64,000 bases of DNA from Styela clava (Eukaryota > Chordata > Ascidiacea > Stolidobranchia > Styelidae), in assembly GCF_964204865.1 (NCBI RefSeq), contig NC_135251.1:12896001-12960000 (forward strand). The letters run 5' to 3'. Positions 37,801 through 50,300 of the stretch are shown piece after piece. A program made the position numbers and the translations under genes. The notes beneath the pieces were generated by a model. That model worked only from the letters and a program-made list of their open reading frames with translations, did no database searches and was not told the DNA's origin. The first letter of the stretch is position 1. Each line of letters begins with the position of its first letter.

Positions 37801-38957
37801 TTGTCACTTGGAATCAATAGCTTGAAGAAAACATTCAGTGGTAAGGCTCCAAAGATAAAATATGCGACCTTTCAATTTTTTTACTGCATTTCATTTTGAT
37901 TAAACCTGTTTAGACTGACCAAAAGCTAAGCATAATTGAGATATACCAAGAGATTTGAAAGTTGGCCTAGAGATGTGAGTAAGAAAGTCAACTGGTCAGT
38001 TTCTAGCAACCATGAATCGATTTCTGATTTGTTCAAACGTTATCACCATTAACCAATTCGACATGAAATTGAGTGAGACCCCATTAGCAGTCTAATCTGA
38101 TAGTGAACCATTTCCCAACCATTCACATGACAAACCATGGATAGACTAATAAGTCATGTTGTGCAAAACAAGTAAAGACAAAAAATAAAACGAGAATATC
38201 GGTCGGAGACCGAAGACTTATCGATCGAAACTGCGGTTTCGATTCATGACTCTATAGTGACACCGCGTGTCCCATCACTAATTAATTAATAACTCGCTAA
38301 TCATACGACATAATTTATCCAAAATCAATAGGCTTCTGGGCCGCGATATGATGAATGCACATGCAAAACTTGGAGCAGATTTAACCTCGCTTTCGTGAGA
38401 TATCGCGTGCATCTAACAGACAGACAGACAGATAAATACCTATGAACATACTTACCGATCACTATCAGGATCGATAAGTAACAACTAACAATAGACTGAC
38501 GGTTGTGACAACGAGGATATTCGAACCCTTAGCTCAATCAGAAAAGAATCCTAAAATTCATGAAACGCACATTTTTTCTTGAAACTGATATTAGTATATC
38601 TATTGCATATTAGGATTAGTTGGATTTTCTTATACTCTTGCCTAATGTTATAAATCATCACCAATTTGCACACCCTGGAGTCGAACATAAATCGTTATCA
38701 GTATTTGGAATATCAAGCAAAGTTTTGGGAATGTGGTTGCTAATCACTTGACAATTTCAATGATATTCAGAAAGATTCAACTCCGCCTTGACTACCAATG
38801 AACGAAAACTACAACACCGACCTAATGTAATTCCGAATTTCTTCTGAACTTTCAATCTGAACTCTTCCATTCTACAGTTATTTTCAATCGGAGGTTTCCA
38901 CATCATTTTTGGAATTCCATTTTCGTCAGAAATCAGGGATGATTTGATGGAATCCAT
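28868..38957 (-). CDS. AACS: Acetoacetyl-CoA synthetase, complete
   Basis: Exons (minus) 38957-38822, 37762-37541, 36958-36848, 36383-36286, 35841-35645, 35186-35045, 34758-34678, 34005-33881, 33106-32919, 32343-32104, 30772-30626, 30055-29838 and 29005-28868 join in phase into 680 residues (human 672). The enzyme activates acetoacetate with ATP and CoA in the cytosol, feeding ketone bodies into sterol and fatty-acid synthesis. Visible adenylate-forming motifs are [10 protein letters not shown] (286-295), [29 protein letters not shown] then [15 protein letters not shown] (about 518-549), and the C-terminal YTISGKKVE with the expected catalytic lysine at 641. The protein ends IPELQGF, like vertebrate AACS. 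At exon 8 a nearer GT (33887) breaks the frame; the GT at 33880 restores VESIKITILG and was chosen. Confidence 0.96.
29271..29506 (-). mobile_element. MITE family B, copy 2 (AACS intron 12)
   Basis: The 236-bp element is in inverted orientation relative to copies 1 and 3. The ends are GGGGCTCCCGAAGTATGCG and its complement, and the 8-bp duplication GATGGTAG (29263-29270 and 29507-29514) is exact. Confidence 0.9.
30860..31705. mobile_element. hAT-like element, host of a nested hAT (AACS intron 10)
   Basis: The left end is CAGGGCTTCCCAAAC and the right end is GTTTGGAAAGCCTTG, imperfect inverted repeats. The flanks are tcttaatg and tcgtgatg, six of eight alike. The same terminus recurs at 57919. 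The interior holds a complete second element. Confidence 0.65.
30931..31528. mobile_element. 598-bp nonautonomous hAT element nested in another
   Basis: It starts CAGAGGTGTGCAAAG with TGGCCCGCGAGGGG close behind, and ends GGTTGCACAAACCTG. The 8-bp flanks GAATACAC and GATTACAC differ at one base. It carries a 76-codon open frame (31177-31407) not recognisable as transposase. Confidence 0.75.
33170..33320 (+). mobile_element. MITE family A fragment (left half; AACS intron 8)
   Basis: It starts GGTGCTCCAGAAGTGTG and holds atatggaggtaactaattt, ggctaacacagacagtcc and ctcgtaatagaactaaaa. It is truncated on the right. Confidence 0.7.
34206..34441 (+). mobile_element. MITE family B, copy 3 (AACS intron 7)
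   Basis: The 236-bp element begins GGTGCTCCCGAAGTATGCG with complementary right end. The 8-bp duplication AAAGATTT (34198-34205 and 34442-34449) is exact. Confidence 0.92.
38417..38434 (+). repeat. Short (CAGA)n microsatellite
   Basis: About four units of caga followed by taaata, in AACS intron 1. It sits at the end of a moderately GC-richer block (38170-38480) that may be a further interspersed repeat. Confidence 0.6.
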
Positions 38958-41359
38958 GGTCAATTTTATTGACGAATTACAAATATTTACATTAATTAAT
39001 CATTAATTATTTATTTATAAAAATATCATCTGAAATAATGGAAAGAGTAAAAAAAATAGTAATGTCACAAAGCAATACATGTAAATATAAGTGGTAATGC
39101 TACATCATAATTACTAATAAATTATATATACTCATCAAATTGTAATTCACAAAATAAGAATTGTGGCTTTTGAATACTATTCCTTTCTTGGGTCAGGTTT
39201 TTAAATTTGAGGGTTTCGTAAAAAACTGTTAAATTTCAAAATTTCAAAAGTTGCTTTTCTAAGTTGGTATCTGACCAAAATTTGAAGGCCATAAGTATTT
39301 TTATGAAAAATTACAGAAGCTTAAAAATCGATAATATACGTTTTCTTCATACTCTCAAAACATCTTTTTCATGTTTCGCTCGTTCGGGTTGAAGCCCCCG
39401 AATTGACAAAAACATAGTTTTATTGGATCTTTTTATTTTATATTATGTGACCTTGGTAAATTGAAAGACTGGAAATCAATAAATCATGCAATCGAAACTG
39501 GACAAGATAATTTTAATTTCAATCATCGATAAAAATAAAGCAACAAAAAGCAAAATAGTATAAATGTGCAAAAAACTACAAGAATAAAAAGTAGAAAGAT
39601 ACAAAGAATAACTAGCGTTAACAAAATTTGGCAAAACAAATTGTGCAAAGAGCAAAAAAATTCAAGAAATATCTGTATTACATTTGCACTAGCTGTTACC
39701 GATTCAAATAGGCACAAGTTATACTAAATAAAACCCTAAAGTTGAAGATGAAATTGATTCGGAAATTGAGTACTGGTAATAATTCTTCAAATTAAAAAAG
39801 TAAACACAGAATGACATGTAACACTAGGCATCATACAGCAGTAATTAAAGTCAAAACAGAGAATAATCTTTGACCATATTGCTTATCCCTCGTCATGGAC
39901 TATTTGGTCGTAATAAGTCTTTCACATTAAAAAGTTAGTGCCAGTCTTATGAGACTGCAGAAATGACAAAGAAACAAGCAACACTCGAGATTGCAAAACT
40001 AAAAAATGAATGTCATACAGTCATAAAGAAGTCGATTATATGCTCGAAAAGTCGATTAAACTATATGCCTCATTATAAGTTGTAACAAATCAAGTTTAAT
40101 TATTAGAATACATAAATATGACACATGGCAACTATCTATAAAGTGAATTAAGAATCCCAAACATGATAGGAGCGTTTCTCATGAATCAATGATGCTTATT
40201 TGAATAAGAGAATTTCCTTGGGAAATGAAAGTTCTAAATAAGGAATGTTTAGAATATTCTAAAATGAAATGTTAATATGATAATCAAGATATTGTAGCCA
40301 ATAAGCGGATTCCAAGACAAATTTTTTTTTACCAAACTGAGAGTCTGCTTATACGCACATAACTCTGATTACACTAAAAATTTGGCTTATGTGCTCTTAA
40401 GCCTGATCACACTCGAACGGAATTATGCTAACTCGAATATAACAGCTACAACTTGTACAGCGTGTTACGATTTGTAGGATCTGCTCATATGCGAATTTTC
40501 AAAAAATTCAAAAAGGGCAGTTTTTAGGAGGTCGACTTATATGTGAGATATCTGGTAATTAGTACGTCGAGTTTTCATTTATGTTCAGTCAGATTGTCTT
40601 TCTATGATCAATATGCAAGTTACGCTTTTTCTCATTTACCTAGATAAACATTGTGCACATTAATTAGGGAATGCTCGAAGATAGTTTAAAAGTATACAGT
40701 ATAATATTAAAAAAATTTAAACTTTAGTTCGGAAAAATATACATAGAATATGGAGTAAGATGATAAGCACCACTAGGTATAAGCATAATAAAAAAAATGT
40801 ATTAAACAAAATTATTGATATTTAAATAAATTGTTTGTTTGCGAATATTTAGCAAAGATTTTTGCATATTCTGATTGTGTTTCACAATGAATACTTTTAT
40901 TATAATCCAATAAACCGGGAAAGGAAAGCTGATAAGCGGTTACCAATCCAGGTCATGTCTGGGAATAGTTAACCAGGCTAATGTTCCATATGTATTGACA
41001 TTGAAAAGAAATTAATTCTAGTATGAATTGTGAAATAAATTCTAGAAATGATATATTCAGAAATGATTTATGAGAATAAAAATGTAGTCAATTGAAATAT
41101 GTAAGGTAAGGCACCACGTATTAACTGCAAATCATCCACCGAAAAAACACACCATTTACTAAGGCACTGAAATGAGAAATACAGCACACAGTCGAGATTT
41201 GAATAAAAATATTTTAACGAGTAAGCCACTTTATATTATTTGAATTTCAATAAAAATATAACTATTATTGAGGCACATAGTTTTGTAAAAATACGGAAAA
41301 ATTCAAATTTTTACAGAAACGATAATATATGGATCGATTGTTTTGAAAAAAGGGAAAAA
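38958..41359. other. Spacer between WDPCP and AACS
   Basis: It includes the presumed AACS promoter (just above 38957) and the WDPCP 3' UTR side. A decayed SINE tail in reverse is visible at about 40917-40985 (ccgggaaaggaaagctgataagc). No gene was recognised. A run of leucine/phenylalanine codons at 39523-39717 on the minus strand reflects AT-rich composition. Confidence 0.6.
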
Positions 41360-44300
41360 TCAAACATATCCATAATCCAAGATTCTCAATGAGCTTCCAG
41401 TTGTTGAGACATTTGCTGGCAAATTTTCTATCGGATCTTTAGGTAGGGTCGACTTGTTTTCCAACACAGCTGAAATGCAAAATATAAATTGATTTGAACA
41501 GTTTATTAATAAATTACTATAATTGAAAATGAATCACTCTGGTACAGCTTATGCCTAATTTTTGGTACTCCTGTAGTGTGCATACCAGGTTAGCCTTGGG
41601 CCATAATTTTATTTCATTTTCATTATTTTTATTCTATTACGAGTTCGAGGACTGCCTGTGTTAGCAAAGTGAATACACCCCCTGCTCATAGGTTTCAGTT
41701 CCTTTACACAACTTGATGTAAAGCTGGCGAACAAAATTAGTTACCTCCATATTGGCACATAATAAATACATACTTCTGGAGCAACTAATTTTGTGCCTTC
41801 GATATCACTGATTCTGCCTATGAAAATATTTGCTGCCAACATTTCATCCTGGATGTACCGGTAAGTCAATTTTATATAGTGCATATGCTAGATTTAAAAT
41901 TATTTTATATTTATAGCTAATCCAAAAATACTTCTTTGAATACTCCAACCTTATTTTTGCAACCCAAATACAATTCTAACATCTATCATTATTTATCAAT
42001 ACAGTAGAGAGAGAATTCATGGGTAGAATCTCTGTTTAAGTGCCATTCGCAGAGTGTCACAGGTAAGGTGGGCCATGCAACACTGAAAAAAGGTCCATCT
42101 TTCCTTAACATAGATGCTCTCCATGTTAAAGAGTTTGGTCAGAAATTTGTTCAAAAAAAAAAAGAACGGTAAACATCGTATAGGAATTGATGGAATAATA
42201 GCGATCCTATATCCATCCAAAACATTAAAAAAATTAACTTGCCAAATGGTCAGACTTGAATTTAAAATTGTTGATTGCAATGCAATGTTGTACTGAAAAT
42301 GTTCTGGGCTTTCTTTACAAATCCGTGGCTACATGCAAAGAGCCTTGTTCAGAGGTGTAAAAGGGAATAAAAAAATAATAATATCAATAAGAACTATCAT
42401 TACCTCTTGTCTCACTGATCAATGATTTCATGAAATCATCCATTCTTGGTGGCGGATAAGATGGTGGAACAATTTCTTTTCTTATTCTTGGTGAAGTTGC
42501 TTTAAATGGTTTATTTCTTCTTTTAACTATGTGAGTGATTCGTTTTGTACTCGATCCTCTTCTCTTGAAATCACTTCTTGACCTTCGACCATCTATGGTA
42601 GCAGGTTCACTCTCGTCATCTGAAACTGAGTCTATAGAATGCAAAATGATGTAAGATAATTTTACAGAATGGAATTTCGGAGCATTGAATATTATATACA
42701 AACAATACTAATTTAATTTTATTATACATCATCTATAATAAAAATACCTAGTTTAAAATGTTGAATTGGGTATTTTGTGTGCCCCGTTTAGTTATAGAAG
42801 CCAACGAGCGAAAGTACCAGCATAAATACATTACAGTTGAAGAATTATACAAATCATGGACAATTTACTTAAAAATGTAGTCTTGGCTAATGGTATCTAG
42901 TGAAGGTGTTTTCTCGAGGCCCCAACAGAGCTAAGAAAAAGCCCCCTATAGGGGGCTGAGAACCCAGTTCAAGAAGTCCAAATTTTTATTTTTTATTCTT
43001 ATCTAAAATCTTTAGATTTTAGTAAATACAGCATCAACTGACCTTCATCTTCAGAGCTTGAATACAATTCAAAAATCTTTTGCTTCGCGGCTTTGGCGAT
43101 CACTAATTCGCCAGATTCTTTTGCAGAAAAATAAAGATCAACAAACAAATCATAATCTTGAATGTCTTTAGCAAGAAGAAATGCTTTATCGAATCGTTTG
43201 AATCGAAGCAAATGGTGATAAAACCTTCTCGCGTACCTGAAAAATATAGAAAACATAAAACTTTAAAAAAAGAGGAGAGCGATGCTCAAATATTTGGAAA
43301 CAAAATAGGTATGCAATCTGCCACAGTAGTCTACCGGTACCGTACCACTACCAACTGACCAACAAAAACAACTTACGCAAAAGAGGGAACAGTCACAAGA
43401 ATCTCAATTTTTTATTTTGATGAGATCATCGCATTAAAAAAAAACCATAGAGGCCAAAGAAATTTTTAATTTTTAAAATAAGTAAAAGTAATGGCCTTCT
43501 AATGAAAAATATGATGTTTAACCATTGGAAATTTCAAAGCGATCGGTTCAGTAGTTAATGAGAAAAGCAATTTTTTCACAACAAGAAGAAAAATAGTAAC
43601 AACATGATCAACAACAACATAATAACAAAACAAATCGTATGTACACTTGGTGTTTGAATATTACATATATCATGTTTTTGGTGCTCGAGCTCGAGTTTAA
43701 AATTAAATATATGATATTTGAAAAAATTTTGAATTTTAAAAAACTTTCCTAATTAATGTGTTTTGAAAAAAAAAATTGCATTTCAAATATTTAAAATCAT
43801 TTTTTTTTTCTTTGTTAAATAACTTTTTATTCTATAAGTGAGCTACGAGATGATGGCGTCAAAATTTAACTCTACAATTCTCTAATTTATGTGAACAATC
43901 AAGATTATAATAATAGTAATTTACATTTTTTCAGCCAATTAGTATTCTGTTAAATTTAAATTTCACGTCACTATTGTATACATTAAATCAGATACTACTC
44001 TGAATAATAAAAGGTAATAGTTAAACTCATAACCACAAATTTTGCTGATGATAATGCCAACAATCCAATTAATATGTAGGTACCATGGGAAAAGTATTCA
44101 GTCATTGCGTGTTCTATATATATAAAAAAAAAACTGATTTTTTTTAATTTTAAGATAACATTTATACAATACATCAGCATAATAATTACAGTTTTTTTGA
44201 ATATAAAGTTTTCTTGTATTAATTTCTGAGTTGCAGATTATTTGCATTATATTTATTTTGTTGTCTGTTACTGTGTTCTCCAATTCATTCAAGATGTGGG

Positions 44301-47300
44301 AATTTCTTTATAGCTCATATTTGTGCAAGTGTACCAAGAGCCAACACATACCTGCTGACAATATGCCTGTATTCAACAACAATAGTTTGTGCGAGAGGTA
44401 TTCGTGGAGTGTAAAAGGCACTTAATGCAGCTTCTAATAACTCTGAAAAATAAAAAAAAAAGCATTTTAGAATGTTGGTGAAAAACAGATACTTCTGTAG
44501 TATGAGTACGGTGTACCATGTTATTAAGGTTAGGCCATAATTTTATTCCGATTTTCCTTATTTTAGTTCTATTACGTGTTCGGGGACTGTCTGTGTTAGC
44601 CAAGTGAATATACCCCCTTGCCCATAGGTTTCAGTCCCTTTACACGACTTGATGTAAAGTAGGTGAACAAAATTACTTACCTCCATATTGGTACACAAAC
44701 TTCTGAAGCGATGAAATTTCAAAAAAATATTGAAAGATAAGGATTTCGATATTAACAGAATATCAATAGCTGTAAATCTTCACATTTTAGGTGGCCACAA
44801 AATATAAGACTGTTAAAAATTTTTTGCGAAAACATACATTCAAAATGAATCTGAAATGGCTGTACACAGTTTTTCATAAATTCAGTGTTCAAAATCTGCT
44901 ATTTTCAAAACAAAATTAATTTTTTTCACTGCTAGGAAACAGGAAGACTGTTATATTACTATTCTGATCAACAGTATAGGCCTACAGCAGAGGTTCCCGA
45001 ACTTTTCAAACTCATAAATACACTTTTAAAAAAATACTTATTTCTCAAAAGCTAATTTTAAGAAGTGACTTTTAGGAAATAGATTGTAATTTCTGGATGC
45101 TCGAATTATTTTTTAAATTATTTATAAGAAGTACAATTTATACAAAATTTTGTTTCTTCTCACCTTCATATTCAAAGTTTAATTTTTGTTTCAACAGATG
45201 ATTGAGAATAGATGTCATGGCTAGGAAACCTTGAGTGCAATCTGTATTCCAATTAATTGTATGAAGAACCTGGACAGCTTGTTTGATCTGGTAGAAAAGA
45301 GAAAACAAATAAGCGTTTGTTAATATTTGGGAAAGTTCTGAATAAGAATGAAATTTGAAATTAATTTGAATTGGTTATTTTTTGCGTTAACAAAATATGT
45401 ATTTATACGCACCTTGCACTGAAGGGCCACTGATATGTAAAAGCTACTTTATTTCTTGAATAACCAGAACTTCCCCAATTTAATACACCTCAGGTCAGTT
45501 GAGATAGTGAGTGTGAAATAGGTAAATGATGGGCAATCATAGTTATGTCTAACGATTTTAACTATTGGGCCACCAAGATAAAAATAAAACACTCAATATA
45601 TCTAAATCAATATCAATGAGAAACAGAATTTTAAAACATAAATTAAACAGATAAAACATCTATAATTCCATACTGTATTCTTGTTTCAAATTAAAGACCT
45701 AATTGAATTATTGTAGTCAAAAATTGCTGAATAAATAGGCAGGGAGTAACCAGGTTGATATAGTTAAAAATAGTTACAGTTTGATCCAAGGCCAACCCAA
45801 TCCCTTACATCTTTAATATAAAGTTTGAGCCTATGATTTTTGAAAAATTAAAACCTTACTTTATCATGTGTAATGTGTTCTTTCACAACTTCTATCGGCC
45901 TCAATAAACCTTTAGTTAACACACCGACATTGAATTTAAGAATAGCGAGAGGACCACCATCAAATAAAACCAGAGACACATCATGGCAAACAGAAGATTT
46001 CTTTATGGTTGAAGTTGTCTCAACTTGAGTTTCAGTAGCAAGATCAGGCCATGTTAGTGACACAAGACCATTTTCTGATGGCAAGTATTTTGAAAGCTGT
46101 ATAAAAATACAAGAAAAATGAAAATAATATACATATTACATAAATTCAACTTTGAATAACAATATAATTTTATATTTATATTTCAATTGAGGGTAATAAA
46201 AATTTTCTGGCATTTTTCGCTTATTCATCATCGCATGTCGCTTATTCATGATGTTTGCTCTGAACAAGGCCTTGCACAAACAGTCACTGATATCTTACAA
46301 TATGTAAGGAGTTACTATTTTTGGACGGACCGGAAGACAGACACACATAGGCCACTCAACAGAACTTGTTATTATAAGTATCTCGTTTAAACACTTCCTC
46401 TCCATTGTAAAACATTTGTAATACTTGGAAATCAAGAACCCATTTGATATTTATGAAAAATCATAAAAATGGAACTCTGTGTTATTTAGCCCTGTTTTTT
46501 CCGCTATTTATAATGTAGCAACATTAAGAAGAGTAAAGACAATCAGCCTAAATTATTCGAGAAAATTCAAATTTACTTTGATCCGAGAGACAATTATGAG
46601 CTTGCAACAAGGAATTGTATATAGCAGCCACTCACCTTTAACATGTCATGCATGGATGAATCTTCTATTTCATCAAGTAATGCAGTTGACAGCTTTCCCA
46701 AAGCACAATCATAGCATTGCAATTCTGCACTTCCACTTGCAACAAGTATTACACCTCCATTAGGATGCCACGATACAATACTTGGTATGAGAGAATCTCG
46801 TATTGACGAAGTTGTTTTCGTTAGAGTATCAAATACAAGAACTGTCCCATCTGTACAGCCGACTACAATTTTATCTTCTTCTCTAGGATAGAATTTATAA
46901 ACTTTAATATAGTTTTTGGAACATTGTGAATTTTGTGATCATCACCAAATCTGATCTTGTTTTATACAGCTATAAGTTCAGAATGATTTTCCAAAATGTG
47001 TTGTCAGTGAATTCGATAAGAAAGAAAATCGGTTCTTAAAACTTTGAATCTTATATTTCGTTCAATCCCTATGATCTATCAATGACACTAGGCGAAAAAT
47101 AGAAGGAAAGTTCATGAGTCGAAATTTCGGCGCTTCAGAAGTATGTGTACCTATATGGAGGTAACTAATTTTGTTCATCTACTTTACGTCAAGTTGTGTA
47201 AAGAGACAGAAGTCTACGGACAGGGGGTATATTCACTTGGCTAACACAGACAGTCACGAACTCGTAATGGAACCAAAATAAGAAAAACCAGACACACACT

Positions 47301-50300
47301 ATAGGAGTACCGAAATTTTTAATGCTTTTTGTTGTCAGCAGAAATTTCGATTTCAATTTTCTGCCGACAACTAAAAGCATTAAATTGGTTGAGCATTCTC
47401 AAAGGGCAGTTAAAAAAGGCTAGTAAAAGCCAAAGTTTTTGTGACTGAAAAATTTGGTTTTCTTGGAGTTTGACTCAAAATTCACTTGAACTTGGAATCA
47501 ATCTAATTGCATTTAATCTCAGTTGTTAGTTTATATATAAAAATTCCAATATATAGTAGCTCTCAGCACAACCATGTACATAAATCCCAAAAATGCCATG
47601 GTTTTATATACCTGCTTATATCACTTGATAATATCCCACTTTTGACAGGTATCTGGGTAACCTCAAGTCTCTGTAATTTACTCTGAGTACATTCATACAC
47701 GGCATAGTGAAGCACAATCTCATTCTTTGCTGTTACTGATCTTTCAAGACTATGAACCTGAAAAGGAATAAATGAAAAATAAAATAAATGGCATTCTAAA
47801 ATAAGGATGCTGCATATTATAACCTCGGCGTTGTGGCGCATTGTGCTAAGCGTTAGGAATATGATCGTCACTGTACCTCTCAAAAACCTGCATGGATTCG
47901 CAGGTTCGAATTAGGGATGGGCAATATAGAATACCGAATCTGGAGGATTCGAATCCCTAAGTATTCGAATCCAACGGGATCCGATAACAGGATTCGGTTT
48001 CCGCCTCTCCGGCGCCAAGCGTCAATTTTTGTATTTCGGGTTTCTAATTTATCAATTAAAGACGAGCGTTTTTTCTCTCGTGGAAATCTCTCTCGTTTAG
48101 CATAACTTGCGTCTGCTCGTAAAATCGGTAAACATCAAACACTGTAATCTCAATCTGCATATTCAGAACAAGAAGTCGGCGAAGTACACCTCACGGCGAA
48201 GACTCGTTATTGCACCATTTTTGCGTTCTACTGATTTGCTATATAGCTAACGTATAATAATAATAATTTTATTTTGCAAAAGTTTCATCCAATCATGCTG
48301 GACTTACTAGCGATATTCCGATAATCTGATTGCAACAATCTTCAATTGTTTACAGACGTGCCTTGCTTCATTTTACATCAAGATGTCTCGAGACCTGCGA
48401 GTTTTACCAAAAAAAGATGCATGTAAACCAAAAGCCAGGCGTTGAATGTTATAACATTGCTTGCGATTAATTAAGATCAAATATTATTTACGAATAATTT
48501 ATTACACCGTTTTCCGAAATACAAAGTTATCGCAATACATGAAAATCTGTCACATTTGAATTTCACTCTCAAAAGATTACCGGTACATATTTTTCGGTCC
48601 TTCCCTATCGTTCAAGATAGACGCACGTTTGATCAAGTGTCTGTAGTATTTTAGTCGCCGATAAATTTAAAAAAAGTGGCCGCATCTGGCGAAGATAGTG
48701 ACGTATTGAGTTTATGCACAGCCAAGTCTGGGTAGATAAAGTATGTAATGATAATCATAGAAAAGGAATTAGTCTTTAGATGTTATTACCTAATAACTAA
48801 GTACGAAATCGCGTTCACGGAAACTTGGTTTTACTAGTCTTGCTCTCACAGAAAGAAAAGTTGATTTTAATTGATAGTGGTTAAATTTAATATTCTACAA
48901 CGGCCGCATAGGTTGCAGTGGCCAGTGGCCACACGCTGGTCCTGCATCTAATTAATTCTCAGCGGGTATGTTTTAGTTCACTAGGCAGACTAACATTAAT
49001 AATGATTTAATGCCGTTTCATATCTATTTTGGTATATACTTATACCGCTTACTATTAAAGTGTGTGAAGCGTGTCTTAATTTAGCATATCGGTGTTTAGG
49101 GATTACATACATTTGGAACTATTGAAGGCAAAAAATATTGTAATATTCTTGAATTTTATTGCCCTGAGAAATGCCTGTTTAATCCAGTGTTCAGGACATT
49201 TCCAAATAAATCATACATTTATATTTATACATTTAAAACTTTTTAACATCTAAATCCAGCATTGTGGAAATTCCCACTTTTTGAATAGGTATGAAAATAG
49301 AATAGGATTCGGTATTCTGGATTCGGTTTAACTATTCTAGAATATTCTAGAATAGTGAATTATTCTACATTGCCCATCCCTAGTTCGAATTCAGTGGGCA
49401 ATAATTATGTGCAAGTCGATTTCTGGGCTCCTCGCCGCCGTAGGGTCTAGGGTGGTTCGCGCATCTGCTGGTTGGTTACAGCTTTTTCCACCGTCAAGTC
49501 CATATATCTGAAACAAATACCTGGCTAACTAACCTCACAACCGGCATAGACTTGTAACCAGACGAGAGGCCATGGGTTGTCATATGATTAGGTCTTCTTA
49601 TCAGCTTTCCTTCCTCGCAGAATAAATAAGTAAATCCTATTCTTATAAACTAACTCAGTTCTATTGGTAAAATTGAATACATTATCCCTCACAGTGTGTG
49701 CAAGTACATAATTGGACAGAGCCTTGTTCTGAGCAAATGTGCTCAAATCCTAGTTTCATTATAAAATATGAATCTACTTAATACGCATGTAATGAAAATC
49801 ATAACCATAAAAATATCCCCAAAGGAACTAACGCTAGTAAACGGTACTCTCGTAGTATGTGTACCAGGTTAGGGTTAGGTCATAATTTCATTCCGATTTT
49901 CCTTATTTTAGTTCTATTACGAGTTCGGGGACTGTCTATGTTACCCGAGAATATTACCCCTTTCCATAGGCTTCAGACCTTCACCAAACTTGATGTAAAA
50001 TTTAATTACCAAATTACCTGATTTTCATTCTTTCTGCTGAATTCAACATGAATTGGATTAGATTCTGTATATATAGAACTGTAGATTTCCAATCTGAATC
50101 AAAAAGAGAAAGATTTAACAGTAACAAGTTGTTAATAAATAGTGTACGACTTTTACTGCATTATCTGAATTGAGTATGGAATCGTTAGACTACCGAGTTT
50201 CACTATATCAAATCTTGCTCACCTGCCAAACGAAGATCCAAGTAGAATCATATTAGCTTTTTCTTCATTTGCATCAGTGGAAGTCCATGTTGATGGTGTT

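Noticed and set aside
44990-45060. hAT-type end cagaggttcccgaac
   Set aside because: Only one terminus is visible and no target duplication can be read; probably an old remnant, not listed as an element.
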